5,265 nucleotides of DNA from Filomicrobium sp. (lineage in GTDB: Bacteria > Pseudomonadota > Alphaproteobacteria > Rhizobiales > Hyphomicrobiaceae): the NCBI GenBank assembly GCA_021775655.1, contig JAJFHK010000523.1, positions 1 to 5,265 of the forward strand, read 5' to 3'. Position 1 is the stretch's first letter; each line of letters begins with the position of its first letter. Both the position numbers and the translations under genes were made by a program. Below the pieces are notes generated by a model. That model was not told the origin of the DNA, made no database searches, and saw only the letters and a program-made list of their open reading frames with translations. Positions 1 through 5,265 of the stretch are shown here, piece by piece.

Positions 1-1332
1 TGACGCGAAAGCCTCATTTTGCGGTAGCTCGACACCGAGCCAGAGAGCCATTTGGCGTGCTGACTGCGCTTTCAGGCTGACTCGGCCTTCTGTGGACCAT
101 TCGCCTTGTTTTTCGGGATCGCTGTTCTTTGTGGCTGGCGATACCTTGCCATCGAAAGCAATCTTGCCACCGGGAACTGCGAAATCAGCTTTTACAGGGA
201 CTGCAATAGCAGGGTCGGCGGAGGTCAATAAATCGAGATCGGGAATGTTCGCTGTTCCCGTTACGGCCTCTCCGTTCAAGTCGAACGACAGCGCGGCACT
301 GACTGGAGCGCCAGCTTGTAATGTGTCGAACCGGGCAACCAGATTTGCTAAATCGACGTCCTTAGGCAGTCCGAGCCGGTTCGTGTCTAATCCCGAGATT
401 GCCACATCCCTGGCAATGGGCGTCGTTCCAGTCGTATCGACGCGGGCGTCCAGCTTGGCATGGTGGTCTGCCACGACAACGACAGCTTCCTTGAAATCGA
501 TACCGTCGGCAGAGTAGCGAACGCCTCCGGCAAGTGACGCCGGCTTTCCGGAATATTCTGGTACCACCTCGAGCCCCAGCCACCTGGAGGCAGCATCGAT
601 GTCGGCTGTCGAAACTGCGACTTTGCCGTCAAACACCGGGTCTGCAGCAAAGCTAACTGTGCCGTCGAGGTCGATTTTTCCACTGGCGCCTGCGAAATTG
701 GCGACCAGAGGGATACTGCTGCCTGACTGCAGTGCCGAAACTTCCTGAAGCTTGATGTTACCAGTGACCTTCTCAGCATTGAGGTAAAAGGATACATCGA
801 CGTCCATTGCGGAACCGGGGCTAGAGGCAGGAACGGTCGCATTGATGTCCTTGATCCTCCAATCGGAGATACCATCGATGCTCCCGTCTTCTATGCCGAC
901 TTGGCGAACGACAACCGCGAGCGGCTTATAGAGCGTGCGACGGGGTGTCGAGGGAACTGCAGCGCGTCGTTCAGGCCTATCCTTGACAAGTTGCAATTGC
1001 GGCTCGACCAGTTTGAGTTCTCCAATGTCGATCGTCCATTGCGAGAGGATCGAAAGCCAGCTGACTTGGGCCTTCACCTCGCGCGCCTTCATTGCGAAGG
1101 TACCAGGATCGCCTTCGGGCTTGATTTCGACGCCGCGCAGCGTCATGTCGATCACCGGAAAATAGGTGATCTCGGGCAGCCCGGACGTCGTGATTTTGGA
1201 ATTCGTTGCGCGACCGGCGGACGCAAGAATGTGGCGCTCGATCGCTGTGTCAGGCACCAGATAGACCAGAGCTGCAACGGAAATCGTTACGACGGCAAGA
1301 ATGGCGAGCAAAATCCCTAGCAACCAACGCAT
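1..1332 (-). CDS. AsmA family envelope protein (3' end outside window)
   Basis: The frame is open for all 444 codons from the ATG at 1332 to the window edge, so the C-terminus is missing. The first residues (MRWLLGILLAILAVV) form a basic start followed by a membrane segment at about residues 3-27, as in the inner-membrane anchor of AsmA proteins, whose bulk lies in the periplasm. The rest is rich in beta-strand-like, Gly/Asp-punctuated segments (LRGVEIKPEG, GKIDLDGTVSF, GKIAFDGKVS) typical of the family. Two related units are visible at about residues 185-259 and 353-438. Each begins with an N-G/A-E-x-VTG stretch, has a GKIxxDGxVS strand pair and ends near WLGxEx(L/V)P. AsmA-like proteins are linked to outer-membrane assembly and lipid transport between membranes; a specific role here is not visible. 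The start is supported by GGTGGGAG ten bases upstream. The family call is good; paralogue identity is unknown. Confidence 0.8.
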   Translation of the reverse strand, partial: MRWLLGILLAILAVVTISVAALVYLVPDTAIERHILASAGRATNSKITTSGLPEITYFPVIDMTLRGVEIKPEGDPGTFAMKAREVKAQVSWLSILSQWTIDIGELKLVEPQLQLVKDRPERRAAVPSTPRRTLYKPLAVVVRQVGIEDGSIDGISDWRIKDINATVPASSPGSAMDVDVSFYLNAEKVTGNIKLQEVSALQSGSSIPLVANFAGASGKIDLDGTVSFAADPVFDGKVAVSTADIDAASRWLGLEVVPEYSGKPASLAGGVRYSADGIDFKEAVVVVADHHAKLDARVDTTGTTPIARDVAISGLDTNRLGLPKDVDLANLVARFDTLQAGAPVSAALSFDLNGEAVTGTANIPDLDLLTSADPAIAVPVKADFAVPGGKIAFDGKVSPATKNSDPEKQGEWSTEGRVSLKAQSARQMALWLGVELPQNEAFAS

Positions 1333-1342
1333 TTTTGAAATA

Positions 1343-1350
1343 CTCCCACC
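1343..1350 (-). promoter_or_regulatory. Ribosome binding site of the AsmA-family gene
   Basis: On the minus strand this reads GGTGGGAG, a good Shine-Dalgarno match, ending 10 bases before the ATG at 1332. It fixes the start and allows the gene to be translated independently of murA, which ends 147 bases upstream. Confidence 0.6.
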
Positions 1351-1412
1351 GCAATTTTGGGGCTGGACAGGGTTGTTGTTCTCAACCTCTGCTTCGTAAG
1401 CCAGTTTGTTGC

Positions 1413-1421
1413 ATTATGTCA
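1413..1421 (-). promoter_or_regulatory. Possible extended -10 promoter element before the AsmA-family gene
   Basis: On the minus strand this reads TGACATAAT, one base off the extended -10 consensus TGnTATAAT, about 80 bases before the ATG at 1332. No convincing -35 hexamer lies 16-18 bases upstream, which an extended -10 can tolerate. It sits in the 147-base gap between murA and the AsmA-family gene, where the only other structure noted is a 5-bp stem (TTGCG/CGCAA, 1441-1454) without a U-tract. The motif is short and may be chance, and alphaproteobacterial promoters often diverge from the E. coli consensus. Confidence 0.25.
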
Positions 1422-1479
1422 GATTACATCGACGAAGGCATTGCGGCAGCGCAAGAGCGTCCGGGTACTTGTCTTTTGG

Positions 1480-2772
1480 CTAGCCTTCTGACGTGCGTGA
1501 CACTTCGGCACCGCACCGGGTGAGCTTTTCCTCAAGGCGTTCAAAACCACGGTCGAGGTGGTAAACGCGATTTATGACGGTCTCGCCTTCGGCCATCAAT
1601 GCGGCAATCACCAGTGACACGGATGCCCTAAGATCGGTCGCCATAACAGGCGCGCCGCGCAGTTTATCGACGCCGTTTATTGTTGCGGTATCTCCGTGCA
1701 GGTGGATATCAGCGCCAAGGCGCGCCAATTCTTGCACGTGCATGAACCGGTTCTCGAAGATCGTCTCACGAATGACGCTGGTGCCAGATGCGCGTGTCAC
1801 AAGCGCCATCATCTGCGCCTGCAAGTCGGTCGGGAATCCGGGAAACGGCTGCGTTTCTACCGTTACGGGCGCGATACCGCTACCGTTACGGCTCACCCTT
1901 AGCCCGTTGGCGACGGATTCCACGCTGGCACCGGTCCTTGCCAGTGCGTCTAGAGCGGACTGAAGATGCTCGCGGCGTGCTCCCTCGAGGATCACTTCTC
2001 CGCCGGTCGCTGCAACCGCGAATGCGAAGGTGCCTGTTTCAATTCTATCGGGTACTACGCTGTGGACAGCTCCTTCGAGCCGATCGGTGCCTTGGATGCG
2101 AAGTGTCGAAGTGCCGATGCCGTCGATCTGGACACCCATTTTGACGAGGCATTCGGCAACGTCGCCGACCTCTGGTTCACGGGCCGCATTCTCGATCAGT
2201 GTTTCACCTTTTGCGAGGGCAGCGGCCATCAAGACGTTGTGCGTTGCGCCGACTGAAACTTTGGGAAATGTGATGCGATTTCCGACGAGTCCGCTGGGTG
2301 CCTTCGCAATGACGTAACCGGAATCAATATCGATTTCGGCACCCAGCGCTTTCAGTCCGTCGAGGTGAAGATCGACAGGACGGGTGCCGATCGCGCAGCC
2401 ACCGGGAAGGGACACCCGCGCCTTGCGCATGCGAGCGATCAGCGGGCCCAGCACCCAGAAGCTCGCCCGCATACGGCTGACCATTTCGTATGGCGCAGTC
2501 GTGTCGACGATATCGCGGGCAGTCAAGTGAAAGGTATCACCGATATGCGCCGACGGTGTCGCGCGTTTGCCGTCGACGGCAAGGTCAACACCGTGGTTTC
2601 TCAGAATGCGCGACAGCAGATTGACGTCCGCAAGATTCGGCACGTTCTTGAGCGTCAGCCGATCGTCGGTCAAAAGGCTCGCGATCATGAGGGGCAAGGC
2701 CGCGTTCTTGGCGCCGGAAATCGGAATAAGGCCGTTCAGTTCGTGCCCGCCAACGATCTTAATGCGATCCAT
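1480..2772 (-). CDS. murA: UDP-N-acetylglucosamine 1-carboxyvinyltransferase
   Basis: MurA is cytoplasmic and transfers enolpyruvate from phosphoenolpyruvate to UDP-N-acetylglucosamine, the first committed step of peptidoglycan synthesis. The 430-residue length is normal for the family. Expected residues are all present: Lys22 and Asn23 in SGAKNAALP, Arg102 in MRASFW, catalytic Cys126 in [11 protein letters not shown], Arg131, Asp316 in [10 protein letters not shown] and Arg408 in LDRGFE. From Arg102 onward each sits 11 residues later than its E. coli counterpart (Cys115, Asp305, Arg397), implying a small insertion before residue 100. Cys rather than Asp at the active-site loop predicts fosfomycin sensitivity at target level. 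The ATG at 2772 was chosen because homologues begin MDRIxIxGG and GAGAG lies eight bases upstream; a longer frame from a TTG at 2889 adds 39 residues unlike the family. The sequence looks intact and of rhizobial type. Confidence 0.97.
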   Translation of the reverse strand: MDRIKIVGGHELNGLIPISGAKNAALPLMIASLLTDDRLTLKNVPNLADVNLLSRILRNHGVDLAVDGKRATPSAHIGDTFHLTARDIVDTTAPYEMVSRMRASFWVLGPLIARMRKARVSLPGGCAIGTRPVDLHLDGLKALGAEIDIDSGYVIAKAPSGLVGNRITFPKVSVGATHNVLMAAALAKGETLIENAAREPEVGDVAECLVKMGVQIDGIGTSTLRIQGTDRLEGAVHSVVPDRIETGTFAFAVAATGGEVILEGARREHLQSALDALARTGASVESVANGLRVSRNGSGIAPVTVETQPFPGFPTDLQAQMMALVTRASGTSVIRETIFENRFMHVQELARLGADIHLHGDTATINGVDKLRGAPVMATDLRASVSLVIAALMAEGETVINRVYHLDRGFERLEEKLTRCGAEVSRTSEG

Positions 2773-2780
2773 ATTTTTTG

Positions 2781-2785
2781 CTCTC
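2781..2785 (-). promoter_or_regulatory. Ribosome binding site of murA
   Basis: GAGAG on the minus strand, eight bases before the ATG at 2772. It favours this start over the in-frame TTG at 2889, which would give a non-homologous N-terminal extension. Confidence 0.5.
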
Positions 2786-2871
2786 AGATTCGCCGCGTCG
2801 CCGCGCGCATTGGCTTTCACACGCCATCTCGGAAATGGGCATGTAACCACAAAGCGAGACAAATAGTCGTG

Positions 2872-2928
2872 TTCGGCCTGCTGGGGCAAGTGGTGGGTAA
2901 GCCGAAGTAATGAATAATCAGTCTTCGG
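2872..2928 (-). promoter_or_regulatory. Candidate alternative-hairpin region in the murA leader
   Basis: Three complementary six-base blocks follow one another in the transcript. CCGAAG (2928-2923) overlaps the last codons of the small upstream gene, CTTCGGC is at 2907-2901, and GCCGAA is at 2877-2872. The middle block can pair perfectly with the first (15-base loop, enclosing the stop codon at 2920-2918) or with the third (23-base loop), but not with both. This is the layout of an attenuator-like switch, but neither hairpin is followed by a U-tract and murA starts 99 bases further on. Six-base stems can arise by chance, so this is a structural observation rather than an established regulator. 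Confidence 0.25.
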
Positions 2929-3097
2929 GTAACGTATCGGAATTGTCCGAAGCGGGGATCTCGCCAGTTGCGGGGAGGGTTGCCGTACGTTTGCGGGCTA
3001 AAGCTTTGCGCTTCTTGAGATTTTCTCGCAGCGCTTCTTCGAGCCGCGCTTGCCGCTGCTCGCGTCGACCAGGTTGTTTTTTGGTTGTATCTGACAC
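2918..3097 (-). CDS. Small basic hypothetical protein upstream of murA
   Basis: This encodes about 59 residues. A Lys/Arg-rich region (residues 6-37, with [20 protein letters not shown]) is predicted to be a charged amphipathic helix, with Leu19, Leu23 and Leu27 along one side. A flexible Ser/Thr/Asp/Glu-rich acidic tail follows. There is no signal peptide, membrane segment, Cys or known catalytic motif. The GTG at 3097 is preferred because GGGAG lies six bases upstream and gives a VSDTT N-terminus. The in-frame ATG at 3112 adds five residues (MREPS) but has no purine-rich site before it. The gene lies 74 bases after the cyclase stop from this start (59 from the ATG) and 145 bases before murA, on the same strand. 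Short Arg/Lys-rich proteins of this kind are, from memory, found near murA in alphaproteobacteria, but no function is known to me. Nucleic-acid binding is possible from charge alone, but that is speculation. Confidence 0.65.
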   Translation of the reverse strand: MSDTTKKQPGRREQRQARLEEALRENLKKRKALARKRTATLPATGEIPASDNSDTLPED

Positions 3098-3103
3098 ACT
3101 AGG

Positions 3104-3108
3104 CTCCC
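3104..3108 (-). promoter_or_regulatory. Ribosome binding site selecting the GTG start of the small gene
   Basis: GGGAG on the minus strand, six bases before the GTG at 3097. It lies inside the codons that the alternative ATG start at 3112 would use, so it decides between the two starts. Confidence 0.45.
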
Positions 3109-3171
3109 GCATCTGTGCACAGTAGACAATCAGATCGCTGATGTCGTCCAGTTCCCATCGCCCACAACGGA

Positions 3172-4512
3172 TTAGTGTACGACCTTTCCGGCTGATTTAA
3201 CCGGTGCATTGGAGCCGTTCTCCTCGAAAAGGAACCAGGTTTCCTGTTCGCCTACACCTTTGATGTCGATAACGCCGTGGCTCTCCAGGCGGAAGAGATC
3301 GGCAAGATCGCGATGACAAGACGAGCAGACCAGTATGGACCCTGGTTGCGACTTGTTTTCCAGGCGTGCGGCTAGATTGACCGCGTCGCCCCAAACATCG
3401 TAGGTGAATTTGCGCGTGCCGATAACGCCGGCCATGACGGGGCCGGAGGCGAGGCCGACACGCATCGAAAGTTCGATTCCTGTGCGCTCGCGCAGCCGCT
3501 CGATCACATTTTGCATGTCGAGCGCCATTCGCGCCAATCTAGCAGCCGGATCGTCGACGGGAACTGGGATGCCTGCCGCGGCCATGTAGGCATCGCCGAT
3601 CGTCTTGATTTTCTCGACGCCGTGAACTTCGGCAAGCGCATCGAACTCCGACACAATTTCGTTGAGCAGCGATACGATCCGCTCCGGCCCAAGTTTGCGG
3701 GCAAGCGCAACAAATCCTGAAATGTCGGTAAACAGGATAGCCGCGTGGTCGTGGCCATCGGCGATCGCCTGACCCGGATTCTTCTTGATGCGCTCGACAA
3801 TGCTGTCAGGCAGAATCGCGCGTAACAGCGCATCGGTCTCTGCTTTGGCGGCTTCAGCCAAGGAAAACGCATAGTAGACGGTCGCTGCGATCAGGATACC
3901 CGTCGTAATCGCGGCCTGCAGGTATAGATCGCGGAGGACGTGTTCGGGAGCATCGATCAGGGCTGCACCCTCGGGAAACATTTGCCAGGCGAGGACATGA
4001 AGTGCGATGGCGAGGAGCACCATTGGTATAATGAGCTTCCAGCGCTCCACACCAAAGACGACGAAGGTCGCGGCGGCCGCGATGAAGTATTGCAAGTGCA
4101 GGCCTGACTCGTGGCCCAGTAGAGCCGTGAACAGGAACAGCGCGATATACTCGGTGACGATAATAATCAGGCCACCAGCGATATCGGAGAACTGGTGCGA
4201 CCAAGGCACTAAGAGCGCGACGAAGAAAATAGCTAAGTTGAGGTAGACGACAGGTGCGAATTTTTCGAAACCCATGAAGTAATTTTGGATCGAGTATCCC
4301 AGCGTCGTCAGGACGATCAAGTAGGCGATCAAGTTCATTACAACGAGGCGGCGCTGAATATCGGGAGAATATCCAGACGTTCCCAAACGCGCGAGGCGCC
4401 GCAATGCTGCCTTGGCACGGCGCACGAACCTCGAGGAACGGATGGACGACAACTCGCGCGCTAGCCAGCCTGCGCCGGGCTTTTCAGCGTTCGGGTCCTG
4501 ATCGGCTTCCAT
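3172..4512 (-). CDS. Membrane-bound class III adenylate cyclase
   Basis: A 446-residue integral membrane enzyme predicted to make cAMP from ATP. Numbering from the ATG at 4512, a basic N-terminal region (about 1-54) is followed by six hydrophobic segments at about 56-75, 85-104, 111-132, 140-155, 158-179 and 196-218. A linker helix with the class III motif LLRAILPDSIVERIK comes next, then the cyclase domain (about 250-430). Metal ligands are Asp263 (LFTDISGF) and Asp307 (KTIGDAYM). Base recognition uses Lys303 and Asp372 (TYDVWGD), the Lys/Asp pair of adenylate rather than guanylate cyclases. Asn379 and Arg383 (NLAARLE) stabilise the transition state. All six are present, so activity as a homodimer is expected. 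An in-frame TTG at 4533 would add seven residues, with a stop just upstream of it. The ATG was chosen, though its ribosome site (GGAC, ten bases away) is weak. A Crp/Fnr regulator lies immediately upstream on the same strand. The signal sensed by the membrane domain is unknown. Confidence 0.93.
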   Translation of the reverse strand: MEADQDPNAEKPGAGWLARELSSIRSSRFVRRAKAALRRLARLGTSGYSPDIQRRLVVMNLIAYLIVLTTLGYSIQNYFMGFEKFAPVVYLNLAIFFVALLVPWSHQFSDIAGGLIIIVTEYIALFLFTALLGHESGLHLQYFIAAAATFVVFGVERWKLIIPMVLLAIALHVLAWQMFPEGAALIDAPEHVLRDLYLQAAITTGILIAATVYYAFSLAEAAKAETDALLRAILPDSIVERIKKNPGQAIADGHDHAAILFTDISGFVALARKLGPERIVSLLNEIVSEFDALAEVHGVEKIKTIGDAYMAAAGIPVPVDDPAARLARMALDMQNVIERLRERTGIELSMRVGLASGPVMAGVIGTRKFTYDVWGDAVNLAARLENKSQPGSILVCSSCHRDLADLFRLESHGVIDIKGVGEQETWFLFEENGSNAPVKSAGKVVH

Positions 4513-4549
4513 TTTTGTTTGCGTCCGTCCCAACTCTGCGAAGATCTAG

Positions 4550-4613
4550 GTGGTTGGACCACAAAGCCGCGGCGCCGGGCTGTTCCCTAAAGAACGCCTG
4601 ATCGAGCTGATCA
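4550..4613. promoter_or_regulatory. Cluster of three short inverted repeats between regulator and cyclase genes
   Basis: On the plus strand, GTGGT-TGG-ACCAC (4550-4562) is a perfect 5-bp inverted repeat. TGTTC-N6-GAACG (4581-4596) is an imperfect repeat with the 16-bp, N6 geometry of Crp-type operators but not their TGTGA/TCACA bases. TGATC-GAGCT-GATCA (4599-4613) is a perfect 15-bp repeat. On the minus strand, TTGATC and TTTAGG separated by 17 bases overlap the latter two and form a weak promoter-like pair (4 of 6 and 3 of 6 consensus matches). GC-rich palindromes around 4565-4580 are followed on the minus strand only by TTTGT, so a terminator is not supported. Binding by the neighbouring regulator is a guess from position. 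Confidence 0.3.
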
Positions 4614-4634
4614 AACCGTCGATTGGTCAGTCGG

Positions 4635-5265
4635 TCAGATTCCGGCGATGTCTTCCAATTCGTATACGCTACAAGTGATCGATTGACCTGAGCGCTTTAT
4701 AGCACCGTTCCCTTCGAGTAGGGACAAAGCGGTGTTCACCTTCGGGCGGCTGGCTCCAATCAGTAGGGCTAATTCGCTCTGTGACATTGTAAATGGCACT
4801 TCAACCGCTTCGTCTTCAGATTCGGCGCCGACCTTGGCGCGAACCGCTGCCAAAAAGAAGCGCGCGAGCCGAACTTCGATGGGGCACAAGGCGATCGCTT
4901 CGAGTTGCTGGTCGGCCTCTCGAAGTCGCCGGCAGAGAAAATGCAGCATGGCTTCGGCAACTGAAGGATGGGCCGCCATCACACGGTTAAAGGCACCGCG
5001 TGAAAGGCTGTAGGCGGATACCTTGCTGGCTGCAGTTGCATCGGCAGTTCTAACATCACCGTCGAGCATGGCGATCTCACCGAAAAGACTGCCTTTCTCG
5101 GCGTGAGCGAAGGATAATTCCCGCCCCTCTGCGGTTAGTACCGACAAGCGAACGCGGCCATCTGCGACAAGATAAACTTCCTTGCCCTCGTCGCCACGTG
5201 CGAAGATCACCTGGGACGCATTGAAATTTACTTCTCGCATCTCCTTGGCAATCGCCGCGCAGCTT
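4635..5265 (-). CDS. Crp/Fnr-family transcriptional regulator (5' end outside window)
   Basis: A DNA-binding regulator with a cyclic-nucleotide-binding-type domain and a C-terminal winged helix. The frame stays open to the window edge. The Met at 5240 is probably internal: the beta-roll already begins there (EVNFNASQVIFARGDEG), homologues carry more residues before it, and AAGGAG abuts the ATG with no spacer. Counting from that Met, the phosphate-cassette-like segment is GSLFGEIAMLDGDVRTADA (50-68), with Glu55, Arg64 and Thr65 matching Glu72, Arg82 and Ser83 of E. coli CRP. The long dimer helix follows (about 92-116), then the helix-turn-helix (MSQSELALLIGASRPKVNTAL, 152-172). The Thr127-Ser128 pair of CRP aligns by eye with Ala109-Asp110, so cAMP binding is plausible but not assured. 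No FNR-type N-terminal Cys cluster can be judged. A class III cyclase follows 122 bases downstream. Confidence 0.9.
   Translation of the reverse strand, partial: SCAAIAKEMREVNFNASQVIFARGDEGKEVYLVADGRVRLSVLTAEGRELSFAHAEKGSLFGEIAMLDGDVRTADATAASKVSAYSLSRGAFNRVMAAHPSVAEAMLHFLCRRLREADQQLEAIALCPIEVRLARFFLAAVRAKVGAESEDEAVEVPFTMSQSELALLIGASRPKVNTALSLLEGNGAIKRSGQSITCSVYELEDIAGI

Noticed and set aside
92..1320. Several plus-strand frames (92-517, 901-1320, 935-1165)
   Set aside because: They are antisense to the uninterrupted 444-codon AsmA-family frame and have no recognisable domains.
1441..1454. TTGCG/CGCAA hairpin after murA as a terminator
   Set aside because: The stem is only 5 bp and no T-run follows it on either strand.
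2773..2889. TTG-initiated 39-residue N-terminal extension of MurA
   Set aside because: The extension has no resemblance to the family, while the ATG at 2772 gives the expected MDRIxIxGG start and has a ribosome site.
2365..2910. 181-codon open frame on the plus strand
   Set aside because: It lies antisense to the conserved murA N-terminal half; the translation is low-complexity and family-free, while the minus strand has every MurA residue.
3113..3122. Ten-base palindrome CTGTGCACAG directly before the ATG at 3112
   Set aside because: A single 10-bp palindrome is expected by chance a few times in 5 kb, and the spacing does not fit a Crp operator (TGTGA-N6-TCACA).
4563..4580. GC-rich palindromic stretch after the regulator gene as an intrinsic terminator
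   Set aside because: The best stem is 4 bp with mismatches inside, and only TTTGT follows on the minus strand.
5238..5240. ATG as the start of the Crp/Fnr regulator
   Set aside because: The purine-rich AAGGAG touches the ATG with no spacer, the frame is open to the window edge, and the family has further residues before the beta-roll.

Overview
The window reads as a compact chromosomal segment of an alphaproteobacterium, most likely of the Rhizobiales (Hyphomicrobiales). This is an inference from recalled sequence: the MurA matches the rhizobial form over long stretches, such as the region around the catalytic Cys and the C-terminal [17 protein letters not shown]. No rRNA, tRNA, mobile element or CRISPR was seen. 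All five genes supported here lie on the minus strand, so transcription runs from position 5265 towards position 1. Both outermost genes are cut by the window edges.

In transcription order: (1) 5265-4635, a Crp/Fnr-family regulator lacking its N-terminus; (2) 4634-4513, a 122-base gap rich in short inverted repeats; (3) 4512-3172, a membrane class III nucleotidyl cyclase with six predicted membrane segments and all catalytic residues, of adenylate type; (4) 3097-2918, a small basic protein of about 59 residues with no known function; (5) a 145-base leader that can form two mutually exclusive hairpins; (6) 2772-1480, murA, the first committed enzyme of peptidoglycan synthesis; (7) a 147-base gap with a possible promoter and a clear ribosome binding site; (8) 1332-1, an AsmA-family envelope protein, 444 codons open to the window edge.

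Two themes emerge. The first two genes look like a cyclic-nucleotide signalling pair, a putative cAMP producer and a putative cAMP-responsive regulator. The regulator lacks the Thr-Ser pair with which E. coli CRP binds cAMP, so the ligand is not certain. The last two genes serve the cell envelope: MurA makes a peptidoglycan precursor, and AsmA-like proteins act in envelope and outer-membrane maintenance. Whether the two halves are co-regulated cannot be decided from sequence, but no strong intrinsic terminator separates them. No wholly new system was recognised. The most interesting points are the cyclase/regulator pair with its repeat-rich gap, and the alternative hairpins of the murA leader.
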